From NCBI RefSeq assembly GCF_001653715.1, contig NZ_LWHQ01000023.1, forward strand, positions 45,153 to 109,152: DNA of 64,000 nucleotides. The letters are read 5' to 3'. The notes beneath the pieces are model-generated. The model was not told the origin of the DNA and did not search any database. It saw only the letters and a program-made list of their open reading frames with translations. This DNA is from Methylobacterium platani (GTDB lineage Bacteria > Pseudomonadota > Alphaproteobacteria > Rhizobiales > Beijerinckiaceae). This document shows positions 1-7,508 of this stretch, in pieces. The translations under genes and the position numbers were made by a program. Every line of letters starts with the position of its first letter. Position 1 is the stretch's first letter.

Positions 1-157
1 ACGATGGGCCGCGAGGCCGACCGCAGGGCGACGGAACTCGTGTCGTGTACCGTGTTGCAACGCGATCGCGAAGCTCTCTAGCGAAAGTTCATGGGCGTGC
101 CTCCCGCCGAGGGTTCGCCCCCGCGCCGGGGGCGACGGCATGCCGACGGGCCTGCAC

Positions 158-590
158 ATGAATACGGCCGACCTCGTCGGAACCCGGCGGCAGAACCCGC
201 CCGAGGCCGCCGGTCCGGCTCCGCGCCGCACGGCTCCAAGTCATACGGTGCCTTCCCTGCTCGCCTTCATCTGGCGCGAGAGCGCGCTGGCGCAGGTCGG
301 GCTGGCGCTGCTGGCGGTCGCGGTATTCTCTTCCCCAGCTCGTCTTCGTGCCGCTGATGCAGCGGGCGATCAACCGCCGCGTCGCCGCCCGGGTCGGCCT
401 CCTGCGCCGGATCAGCGGCGGACTGGTCGAGCGGCCGGCGGCGCTGCCGGGGCCGACCCCGGCGGAGCTGGACCGCCTGGGCGGCGTCTTCCGCCTGAAC
501 ATGGGCTTCTTCGGCGTCAAGTCCTCGATGAACTTCCTGATGAACCTGTCCTACCACCTCGGCGTCGCCGGCATCCTGGCGAATGGAGGA
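158..590 (+). pseudogene. Remnant of an ABC exporter (TMD-ATPase type), frameshifted and internally deleted
   Basis: The frame opening at ATG 158 reads as an exporter N-terminus with a hydrophobic helix (AFIWRESALAQVGLALLA). Near 335-345 coherent coding jumps to another frame and continues with VPLMQRAINRRVAARVG and, further on, MNFLMNLSYHLGVAGIL, until about 585. The two blocks look like separate parts of a fused transmembrane/ATPase exporter, so coding between them is missing as well as out of frame. No Walker A, signature or Walker B motif remains. The exporter assignment rests on my recognition of the sequence style. The fragment runs straight into a recombinase tail, so this is a rearrangement scar. 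Confidence 0.5.
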
Positions 591-817
591 TCGTGGCGCG
601 TGCCGCCGGCATCCCGAGCCACATCTGGAACATGGATGCCCGCGCCGGTGCGATCACCGAGGCCGAGGACGCCGGGGCCGACCTCGACCACATCCGCTTG
701 GCCGCCGCGCATTCGCAGGCGGCCACGACCCAGCGCTACTCGCGCGGGGCGGTCGGCAAGTCGCGCCGGGTGGCCGAGCTGCGGCTGGCGCACCGGGCGC
801 TAAGGAATGGATCCTGA
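583..817 (+). pseudogene. C-terminal fragment of a tyrosine recombinase (phage-type integrase)
   Basis: An open frame from about 583 to the TGA at 815-817 reads WRIVARAAGIPSHIWNMDAR, then EAEDAGADLDHIRLAAAHSQ and ATTQRYSRG, ending ALRNGS. The block A-H-S-Q-A-A-T-T-Q-R-Y is typical of the end of tyrosine recombinases, where the Tyr is the nucleophile. The upstream catalytic Arg/Lys half of the domain is absent, so the gene cannot be active. Its last codons are repeated with synonymous changes at 7245-7265 beside tRNA-Gly. It probably belonged to an element that integrated at that tRNA. Confidence 0.6.
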
Positions 818-824
818 AACGCGA
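797..824 (+). repeat. Left copy of a 28-bp imperfect direct repeat (recombinase gene tail)
   Basis: Shares 23 of 28 bases with 7245-7272. The first 21 bases encode A-L-R-N-G-S-stop in both copies, and the coding differences are synonymous (CTA/TTG for Leu, AAT/AAC for Asn). This points to shared descent from a recombinase gene end, not chance. The two copies bracket the catabolic operon and its regulator. Confidence 0.55.
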
Positions 825-1035
825 GGGTGATTCTCGTGGCAGGCGCTGCCATCGGTGCAACCGGATCCGTATGCGTCGCTCATCCTGACGCCGGGCGATG
901 TGACCTTGGCTCTCCGAAGGTCCTGATTTCTTCAAGCTGCCGGCGGCATCAGATCGAGCGTTCGGCGCTCTGCGATTGTTGGCTGGAGATCCGCGAGTGG
1001 CGAGAGGCCGTACCCCGTACGATGTCGGCACTTCG

Positions 1036-1821
1036 TCAGGCTTCCGAGGCGGGCGACGCATCGCCGGCGTCACCGTAGGCGCTCCAGCCGCCATCGACGC
1101 TCAGAACCGCGCCCGTCACGTACGAGGCCGACGGGGAGCACAGAAACCATGCCGTCTCGGCAATCTCGGCCGGGTCAGCGAGGCGGCCGAGTGGGATCCG
1201 CCGTTCCAGCCGCCCGCGGTCGATGCGGCCCGCCTCGACCAGCTTGGCCACCAGCGCGGTTCCGACATAGCCCGGCGCAATGGCGTTGACACGGATTCCT
1301 GCCCCGGCCCATTCGCAGGCCATGCTCTTCGTCATCGCGACGATGCCGGCCTTGGCCGCCCCATAGGCATTGCGCCGGGGCAAGCCGGTCAGCCCGGCGA
1401 TGGAGCTCACGTTCAGGATCACGCCGCCCTGTCCCACCATGGCACGGGCCGCCTCCCGCGACGCCACGAAGGTACCGTCGAGGTGGACGCGCAGGATCCG
1501 GTCGAAGGACGCGAGATCCTGCTCCAGAGTCGGCTTGTGGCTGTCGCCGATCCCTGCGTTGTTGACCAGGATATCGAGCCCGCCCAGACGCGAGACGGTC
1601 TCCTCGACCATCGCGACGGCGGAGGTCTCGTCGGCGACGTCGGCCCATACCGCCAGATGTTGGGCTCCGAGTTCCGCTGCCCGCGCAGCGGCGCGGTCGT
1701 GGTCGAGATCGGCCAGGACGACGCGGTAGCCAGCCGCAGCGAAGCGCCGAGCCATCGCCCAGCCGATGCCGTCCGCGGCTCCCGTGATCAGGGCGACTTG
1801 TGTCCGGACGTTCCGGGTCAT
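1036..1821 (-). CDS. SDR-family NAD-dependent oxidoreductase (second SDR of the catabolic operon)
   Basis: 261 aa classical short-chain dehydrogenase. TGAADGIG at residues 13-20 binds the cofactor, Asp38 after the second strand favours NAD(H) over NADP(H), NNAG is at 87-90, and the catalytic set is Ser140, Tyr153, Lys157. VTGAVLSVDGGW near the C-terminus is the usual SDR end. ATG 1821 is chosen because it overlaps the stop of the upstream SDR by four bases (ATGA), indicating translational coupling. Substrate unknown. As last gene of the operon it probably oxidises or reduces an alcohol/ketone intermediate of the same pathway. Confidence 0.85.
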   Translation of the reverse strand: MTRNVRTQVALITGAADGIGWAMARRFAAAGYRVVLADLDHDRAAARAAELGAQHLAVWADVADETSAVAMVEETVSRLGGLDILVNNAGIGDSHKPTLEQDLASFDRILRVHLDGTFVASREAARAMVGQGGVILNVSSIAGLTGLPRRNAYGAAKAGIVAMTKSMACEWAGAGIRVNAIAPGYVGTALVAKLVEAGRIDRGRLERRIPLGRLADPAEIAETAWFLCSPSASYVTGAVLSVDGGWSAYGDAGDASPASEA

Positions 1822-2663
1822 GATGCGCTCCTTTGCATGCTCCCGCCGAACGACGCACCGGCCTCGAAACCCGGGCGCGGGATCAGGTTCATGAGCACGC
1901 GGCCGAAGCCACCATCGACCGTGATCTCGTCGCCGGTGACGTAGGCGGCACGGTCGCTGGCGAGGTAGAGGACTGCATCTCTGATGTCCTCGGCCGCGCC
2001 GATGCGGCCGAGGGGTACCACGGCGCTGCGGCATTCGCGCACGCCGGGGGCGTCGTAGAAGGGCTGGCTCAGCGGCGTCACCACGAAGCCGGGACTGACC
2101 ACGTTGCTGCGTATGCCGGCCGGTCCCCACTCGGTGGCGAGCTGGCGCGAGAGCATCACGATGCCGGCCTTGCTGACGCTGTAGGCGCCGCTGAAGCCTT
2201 GGGGATGACGCCCGGAGATCGACGCGACGTGGACGATCGCGCCGTCGCCCCGCTCCCGCATCTGTCGCCCGAAGATCTGCGCGGCCAGGAAGTAGCCGGT
2301 GAGGTTGACCGCGAGGAGCGCGTTCCACTCCGTGATCGGCAGGGTCTCGAGGGGGCCGGGCCGCATCAGCGCGGCGTTGTTGACCAGCACAGCGCAGGGC
2401 CCGAGTTCGCGCGCCTGCACGGCTGCAGCCTCGAGGCTGCCCGGGTCGGTCACGTCACAGGCCAGCGCCAGCACCTCGGCGCCGCACTGTTCGACCTCTG
2501 CGGCGATCCCCGCCATCGCCTCAGCCTCGCGGTCGAGGAGGACGAGGCGGGCACCGGCTCGGGCGAAGCCGAGCGCGACCGCCTGCCCGAGCCCGCCCCC
2601 GGCGCCGGTGACCACGCAGACGCGGCCCCGCAGGTTCAGCCAGTCGAAATCCCTGTCGCTCAT
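1818..2663 (-). CDS. SDR-family NAD-dependent oxidoreductase (first SDR of the catabolic operon)
   Basis: 281 aa classical SDR. TGAGGGLG lies at residues 19-26, Asp44 (LLDRE) suggests NAD preference, NNAA is at 95-98, and Ser148, Tyr161 and Lys165 form the active site. GDEITVDGGFG is the conserved C-terminal element. About 20 residues beyond it (FEAGASFGGSMQRSAS) exceed the usual 250-aa core. It overlaps the next SDR by four bases and follows the NIPSNAP gene by 37 bp. Two SDRs in tandem suggest consecutive oxidation steps or a heteromeric enzyme. Substrate not deducible. Confidence 0.85.
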   Translation of the reverse strand: MSDRDFDWLNLRGRVCVVTGAGGGLGQAVALGFARAGARLVLLDREAEAMAGIAAEVEQCGAEVLALACDVTDPGSLEAAAVQARELGPCAVLVNNAALMRPGPLETLPITEWNALLAVNLTGYFLAAQIFGRQMRERGDGAIVHVASISGRHPQGFSGAYSVSKAGIVMLSRQLATEWGPAGIRSNVVSPGFVVTPLSQPFYDAPGVRECRSAVVPLGRIGAAEDIRDAVLYLASDRAAYVTGDEITVDGGFGRVLMNLIPRPGFEAGASFGGSMQRSAS

Positions 2664-2700
2664 GATGCAAATGCTCCGCGGGAGGATGCGTGCAGGGCGG

Positions 2701-3036
2701 TCAGCGCCCGGCGAGGGACAGCAGGACCGCCCTCCGGATCAGCCGGTTCTCCTGGGCGGTGATCAGGTGCGCGGAGGCCTGGAGATAGGCCGGCCAGTCC
2801 GGGTCCCGGTCCCGGGCGGCGTGACGCGCCTCGAACTGGCCCATATCGTCGAAGCCCCAGAGGTGGACAACCTGGTTGAGGGGGCCGACCGCGCTCGTGA
2901 ATATTCCGAGCGGGGCGCCGAGATACTTCAGCTGGACCGGCATCGCGAGCCGGTCGAAGACGTCGAGGAACTCGGCCATGCCGCGCAGGCGGATGGTGTA
3001 GGTGCGCAGGTCGACGATCGCCGCGTCGAGAGTCAT
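2701..3036 (-). CDS. NIPSNAP-family small protein
   Basis: 111 aa. It starts MTLDAAIVDLRTYTIRLRGM and contains VVHLWGFDDMGQFEARHAA, the R-T-Y-x3-G ... H-x-W-x-Y/F-D layout of the NIPSNAP family, a dimeric ferredoxin-like (alpha/beta barrel) fold. Bacterial NIPSNAP genes often sit in degradation operons, with no established general reaction. Here it lies between the binding protein and the SDR pair on the same strand, consistent with an auxiliary enzyme or ligand-binding role in the pathway. The fold assignment is fairly sure; the role is inference. Confidence 0.75.
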   Translation of the reverse strand: MTLDAAIVDLRTYTIRLRGMAEFLDVFDRLAMPVQLKYLGAPLGIFTSAVGPLNQVVHLWGFDDMGQFEARHAARDRDPDWPAYLQASAHLITAQENRLIRRAVLLSLAGR

Positions 3037-3066
3037 CGGGGTGTCCTCGCGGGTCTTGAGCTGAGA

Positions 3067-4305
3067 TCAAGAGCGCACGAGCGGGCAGCCGCCATCCGCT
3101 TCGGGTCGGAAAGCCTCCTCGGCCGGCATGGTCGAGACGAGCTTGTAGACGTCGCCCGCGCCCCGGCTCTCCTCCGGCTTCTTCACCTCGAACAGGTAGG
3201 CCTGGTGGATCTTGCGCCCGTCCGCCCGGATACGGCCTGCCCCGAAGGCGTCGTCGTCGGTCGGCATCCGCTTCATCAGCTCGATCACCGCCCGCCCGTC
3301 GGCCTTGGCTTGCGCGACGCCGAGTTCCTTGACCGCCTTGAGGTAGTGGAGAACCCCCGCATAATCGCCGGCCTGGCTCATGTTGGGCAGGATGTTTCCG
3401 GGAAGCCGCGACTTGACGCGCTTCGTGAAGCCGCGGGTGCGCTCGTTCAGATCCCAGTAGAAGGTCTCGGTGAGCGAAAGGCCCTTCGCCACCGGCAGCC
3501 CCATGCCGAGCACGTCGGTGACGTAGCCGACCATCGCGGCGAGTCGCACCCCGCTGCCCTCGATACCGAATTCCTGCGCCTGCTTGAGGCAGGCGATCAG
3601 CTCGCTGCCGGAATTGGCGAAGGCGATGACGTTGGCGCCGCTGCTCTGGGCCTGGAGCAGGTAGGAGGAGAAGTCCGCGGTGCTGCCGAGAGGGTAGCGC
3701 ACCGCGCCGAGCACCTTGCCGCCGGCGGCCTTGACGAAGCGGGACGCATCGGCCTCCGCCGCGTGGCCGAAGGCATAATCGGCGGTGATGAAGAACCACT
3801 TGTCGCCGCCGACCTGCACCAGGGAGGTGGCCGTCGAGTGGGCGAGGCACCAGGAATCCCACGACCAGTGCACCCAGTTGGGGCTGCAGCTCTTGCCGGT
3901 CAGGTCCGAGCTGCCGGCGGTGGTGATCAGTGCCGCCTTCTTCTTCTCCTCGATGATGCCGCGCGAGCCGAGCGCGATCGAACTGTTGCCGACGTTCTCG
4001 ATCAGGTCGACGCCGCCGCGATCGAACCATTGCCGGATGATGGTCAGCCCGACATCCGGCTTGTTCTGGTGGTCGGCCGTAAGGATCTCGACCTTGATGT
4101 CGGGATTCTGCGTCATGAACTCGTCGGCAGCCTGCTGGACGCAGGCGACCGTGGTCGGCCCCGAGACGTCGCGGTAGACCCCCGACATGTCGGTGATGAC
4201 GCCGATGCGGATGGTGCTGGCGCTTTGCGCCCGGCTCAAGGACGCGGGCATCATGGCGAGCCCGGCGAGGCCGGCGCGCACGAAGGTGCGGCGGTCGAGT
4301 GTCAT
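3067..4305 (-). CDS. Periplasmic ABC-type substrate-binding protein, branched-chain amino acid (LivK) type
   Basis: 412 aa. The N-terminus has a Tat-like signal (DRRTFVRAGLAGLAMMPASL, cleavage probably after SRA). The mature protein begins IRIGVITDMSGVYRDVSGP, typical of Peripla_BP_6 proteins, with later blocks such as GVHWSWD-like and AYLFEVKKPEES near the end. This family captures amino acids, amides and aromatic acids for HAAT importers. No HAAT permease or ATPase is nearby, so it either docks onto a distant importer or serves sensing. It follows the flavoprotein gene after 47 bp and is presumably co-transcribed. Confidence 0.85.
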   Translation of the reverse strand: MTLDRRTFVRAGLAGLAMMPASLSRAQSASTIRIGVITDMSGVYRDVSGPTTVACVQQAADEFMTQNPDIKVEILTADHQNKPDVGLTIIRQWFDRGGVDLIENVGNSSIALGSRGIIEEKKKAALITTAGSSDLTGKSCSPNWVHWSWDSWCLAHSTATSLVQVGGDKWFFITADYAFGHAAEADASRFVKAAGGKVLGAVRYPLGSTADFSSYLLQAQSSGANVIAFANSGSELIACLKQAQEFGIEGSGVRLAAMVGYVTDVLGMGLPVAKGLSLTETFYWDLNERTRGFTKRVKSRLPGNILPNMSQAGDYAGVLHYLKAVKELGVAQAKADGRAVIELMKRMPTDDDAFGAGRIRADGRKIHQAYLFEVKKPEESRGAGDVYKLVSTMPAEEAFRPEADGGCPLVRS

Positions 4306-4352
4306 GGCGTCTCCTCCATTCTCCGTCGTCTGGTGATGCGCGGGCGGCTCTG

Positions 4353-6062
4353 TCAGGCCGCTTCGTCCGCGAGGTGTCGTCCGGTGATGAAGCCGAAGGT
4401 CATGATCGGCCCGAGGGTGATGCCGGCCCCCGGATAGGCGCCGCCCATGATGCTGGCCCGGTCGTTGCCGACCGCGTAGAGGCCCGGGATCGGATGAGCG
4501 TCGGGGCGCAGCACGCGCCCGACCGTGTCGGTGCGCAGGCCGTCGAAGGTGCCGAGGTCGCCCATGACGAGCTTGAGGGCATAGAACGGCCCCTTGGCGA
4601 CCGGCGCGACGTTGGGGTTGGGCCGGTGCTCCGCATCGCCGAGGAAGCGGTTGAAGGCGGTCGAGCCGCGCCCGAAGGCGGGATCCTCGCCCCGCACGGC
4701 ATCGCGGTTGTAGAGGTCCACCGTCGCCACGAGCCCGTCCGGGTCGATGCCGGCCGCCCGGGCGAGGTCGGGCAGCGTCCGGCCGGTGACGAGGTAGCCG
4801 TTGCGCAGAGAGAGGCCGATCGGGACCGGAGCCGGCTTGGCGTAGCCCAGACCGTATTTGCGGATCGTCGGATGGTCGCAGATCAGCCAGGCGGCAGTCT
4901 CGCCCGCCCCTTCCCCGTCGCGGATCATCGCGGCGCCAGTGTCGTGGTAGGAGTTCGCCTCGTTGGTGAAGCGCCGCCCGTGCCGGTTCACCGCGACGAT
5001 GCCAGGCTTGTAGCGGTCGACGAGGTGGGGGAAGACTCCCGTGCGCCCCCCGCCGAGGGGCACGCGCGACACCGGCATCCAGGCCGCCGCGTTGGCCATC
5101 CGGATCTCGAACGCGCCGCCGGCCGCCTCGCCGAGGCGGATGCCGTCACCCGTGTTGCCTGCCGGCGTCGGCGACAGGTGCTCGGCGCCGCGGGCGACGT
5201 GGGGATAGGCCTTGGCGATCCGCTCCTTGTCGTGCGGGAAGCCGCCGCAGGCCAAAACCACCGCGCGCCGGGCGGTGATGCAGCGCTTGCCGTCCGCATC
5301 GCGCATGACCGCCCCGGTCACCCGGCCGTCGGCGATGCTCAGGCTCTCGGCCGCGGTGCCGGTCCGGATCGGGATGCCGAGGTCGAAGGCGGTCTTGGCG
5401 AGCCGCGCCGCCAGCGCGTTGCCGCTGGTGATCTGGACGCCGCGGCGGTGGATCGCGAGGTCCTTGAGGTGCCGGGCGAGGCGGCGCGCCACGTAGGCTG
5501 CGGAGGTCAGCGAGCGGGTCGCCCGGAAAAAATGCTTCAGGTCCTCGTTCGAGGAGTTGAACATCATCCCGATGAAGGTGATCGTCTCGAGCGGCGGGCG
5601 CAGCCGGGCGATCTCGCGCCCGAGCTTGCGCGCATCGAACGGCGCCGCCGTGACCGAGCGTCCGGCCTTTGCGCCGCCCGGCGCGTCCGGATGGTAGTCG
5701 GGATAGCCCGAGAGCACGAACTTGACCTCGGTCTCGCGCTCGAAGAACTCGATCATGCGCGGGCCTTCGTCGAGGAACGCCTCGACCGCCGCCTCGTCGT
5801 AGGCGTTGCCGGCCTCGTGGCGCAGGTAGGTCCGGGCGGCCTCCCGCGTGTCGGGCAGACCGGCGCGCACCGCATGCGGGTTGCCAGGCACCCACAGCAC
5901 GCCGCCCGAGAAGGCAGTGGTGCCGCCGAAGAACGGTTCCTTCTCGATCACCAGCACGTCGAGACCACGCTTCCTCGCCGTGATCGCGGCTGAGAGACCG
6001 CCGGCACCGGAGCCGACGACGAGCACGTCGCATGCGAGATCGCTGGCTGCCTGGGGCGCCAT
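4353..6062 (-). CDS. FAD-dependent oxidoreductase of the 3-ketosteroid delta1-dehydrogenase / fumarate reductase flavoprotein family
   Basis: 569 aa. The N-terminal dinucleotide site VVGSGAGG (Gly17-Gly22) binds FAD, with E40-like acidic end VLVIEKEPF. The C-terminus NDRASIMGGAYPGAG followed by ITLGPIMTFGF closely matches the KstD C-terminal block, whose Tyr and Gly (here in AYPGAG) take part in proton abstraction and substrate binding. It probably introduces a C=C bond into a cyclic ketone, or reduces one. It is first gene of the operon, divergent from the AraC gene. The substrate could be a steroid, terpenoid or other alicyclic ketone; no other steroid-degradation gene is visible. Confidence 0.8.
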   Translation of the reverse strand: MAPQAASDLACDVLVVGSGAGGLSAAITARKRGLDVLVIEKEPFFGGTTAFSGGVLWVPGNPHAVRAGLPDTREAARTYLRHEAGNAYDEAAVEAFLDEGPRMIEFFERETEVKFVLSGYPDYHPDAPGGAKAGRSVTAAPFDARKLGREIARLRPPLETITFIGMMFNSSNEDLKHFFRATRSLTSAAYVARRLARHLKDLAIHRRGVQITSGNALAARLAKTAFDLGIPIRTGTAAESLSIADGRVTGAVMRDADGKRCITARRAVVLACGGFPHDKERIAKAYPHVARGAEHLSPTPAGNTGDGIRLGEAAGGAFEIRMANAAAWMPVSRVPLGGGRTGVFPHLVDRYKPGIVAVNRHGRRFTNEANSYHDTGAAMIRDGEGAGETAAWLICDHPTIRKYGLGYAKPAPVPIGLSLRNGYLVTGRTLPDLARAAGIDPDGLVATVDLYNRDAVRGEDPAFGRGSTAFNRFLGDAEHRPNPNVAPVAKGPFYALKLVMGDLGTFDGLRTDTVGRVLRPDAHPIPGLYAVGNDRASIMGGAYPGAGITLGPIMTFGFITGRHLADEAA

Positions 6063-6299
6063 GGCTTCATCCTCTCTCGGGTGCGGCGGAGCCGGGATGT
6101 GCGGGACCGGCGGCTCGACCGTCCGGATCCGTCGTCATCGGGCGTTTCGCGCCGTCGTTCCTCCCGCCTCTCGCAAGATCGGACGCCTGCGAGGACCATG
6201 GCGCAGAGGCTAGCGGAAGGCCTGCACGGCACAATGGACAGAAGCCGCGTTCGATTGCACTTTTCCCGCGCGGGCCGCAGCATGCCCGGGAGAGGGCGG

Positions 6300-7208
6300 A
6301 TGGCGCAGACCAGACGGGAATCCGGACCGGCCGCGCCAGTCGAGCGCTTTCTCCTCTACGGGGAGCCGGTCCAGAGCGTCGAGGCACGCTTCCTTCATGT
6401 CGAGCGGATTCACCTACGCAGCGGCCGGCACCACTGGACCATCGCGCCCCACGCCCATTCGGACTTGCACCAAATCCTGCTCGTCACGCAGGGCGGCGGC
6501 GTGATGCGCGCCGAGGCCGAGCACTTCCCGATCACTCCGCCAGCCCTGCTGGTCGTTCCTTCGGGCGCGATCCACGCCTTCGACTTCGTGGCCGGGACCG
6601 ACGGATGGGTCGTCACCGTGGCGGACTCGATGGCAGCGGACGTTGCCCGGGGCGAGGCGACCATCGACCGCCTCCTGCGCCGGGCGGCCTGCATCGGCCG
6701 CCTGGAGGCCGAAGCCGTGGTCGGGCTCACCGGAGCCTTTACCGATCTATCGCGGGAATTCCTGTGGTCAGCCCCGGCCCGGATGCTCGCCATCGAGGCC
6801 GGGCTGATCCGGATCCTCGTGGCGGCGGCGCGCATGGTGGTTGCGCAGGGCCAGGAGGACGCGCCGAGATCGGCCGAGGCCGCGCTGATCGCCCGCTTCC
6901 AGCACCACGTCGAGCAGGAGTTTCGCACGGTCCAGACCGTGTCCGAATACGCCCAGCGGCTCGCCGTGACCGAGGACCGGCTGCTCGCAGCCTGCCAGCG
7001 TCGGTTCGGCCAGCCGCCCAAGGCGCTGATCCAGCGCCGTGTCCTGGTCGAAGCACAGCGCTGGCTCATCTACACGACGTTGCCGCTCGCCGAGATCAGC
7101 CACGCGCTCGGCTTCCGGGATCCGGCGTACTTCTCGCGGGTGTTCAAGAAGAAGACCGGCGAGACGCCGCAGCAGTTTCGCTCGTCGCGAACGGCGCCCG
7201 GATCATGA
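6300..7208 (+). CDS. AraC-family transcriptional regulator (PobR-like)
   Basis: 302 aa from ATG 6300; longer in-frame starts exist back to 6081 but add low-complexity Arg-rich sequence, so the start is uncertain. The N-terminal half is a cupin-like ligand domain (HHWTIAPHAHSDLHQILLV, VVPSGAIHAFDF), as in regulators of aromatic-acid catabolism. The C-terminal half holds the double HTH (ISHALGFRDPAYFSRVFKKK). It is divergent from the flavoprotein operon across about 240 bp, so it very likely controls that operon in response to the pathway substrate or an intermediate. Confidence 0.8.
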   Translation: MAQTRRESGPAAPVERFLLYGEPVQSVEARFLHVERIHLRSGRHHWTIAPHAHSDLHQILLVTQGGGVMRAEAEHFPITPPALLVVPSGAIHAFDFVAGTDGWVVTVADSMAADVARGEATIDRLLRRAACIGRLEAEAVVGLTGAFTDLSREFLWSAPARMLAIEAGLIRILVAAARMVVAQGQEDAPRSAEAALIARFQHHVEQEFRTVQTVSEYAQRLAVTEDRLLAACQRRFGQPPKALIQRRVLVEAQRWLIYTTLPLAEISHALGFRDPAYFSRVFKKKTGETPQQFRSSRTAPGS

Positions 7209-7244
7209 TGAAGCAGGGGCTGCGATGCGGCGCTGACACGACTA

Positions 7245-7272
7245 GCGTTGAGGAACGGATCCTGAACAGCGA
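7245..7272 (+). repeat. Right copy of the 28-bp direct repeat (recombinase gene tail)
   Basis: Matches 797-824 at 23 of 28 positions and also encodes A-L-R-N-G-S-stop. It lies 90 bp from the 3' end of tRNA-Gly(CCC), where a tRNA-targeting integrase gene would be expected. Nothing upstream of it resembles the rest of a recombinase, so only the gene tail survives here. Confidence 0.5.
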
Positions 7273-7361
7273 TGGGGAACGGTGGGGAACGCCATGGGGG
7301 ACACGGGAACACGGGGACCGCTCGGCCCGACAAAACGTGCTCAGTTCCAAAGATTTAGTGG

Positions 7362-7433
7362 AGCGGGCGATCGGGATCGAACCGACGACATTCAGCTTGG
7401 GAAGCTGACGTTCTACCACTGAACTACGCCCGC
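7362..7433 (-). tRNA. tRNA-Gly (anticodon CCC)
   Basis: A 72-nt cloverleaf on the minus strand. Acceptor GCGGGCG pairs with CGCCCGC, D-stem GTTC with GAAC, anticodon stem TCAGC with GCTGA around loop TTCCCAA (anticodon CCC), and T-stem GTCGG with CCGAT around TTCGATC. Discriminator base is U. CCA is not encoded. Its 3' end faces the accessory region at 1-7.3 kb, the normal orientation for a tRNA attachment site. Confidence 0.95.
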
Positions 7434-7508
7434 GACGGGGTTCGTCATACGGGCTCGCCCGGGCGCTGTCCACCCCCGAAATGCCGCGCTCGCGGCGCGG
7501 GCGGCGGG

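Noticed and set aside
838..918. Short coding-like tail (LPSVQPDPYASLILTPGD) in the gap after the recombinase fragment
   Set aside because: About 25 residues with no start or homologous family that I recognise; too little to call.
7362..7433. A second tRNA-Gly end inside the window as the left attachment site
   Set aside because: I looked for the tRNA 3' sequence in 1-7300 and found none; any attL would lie outside the window.
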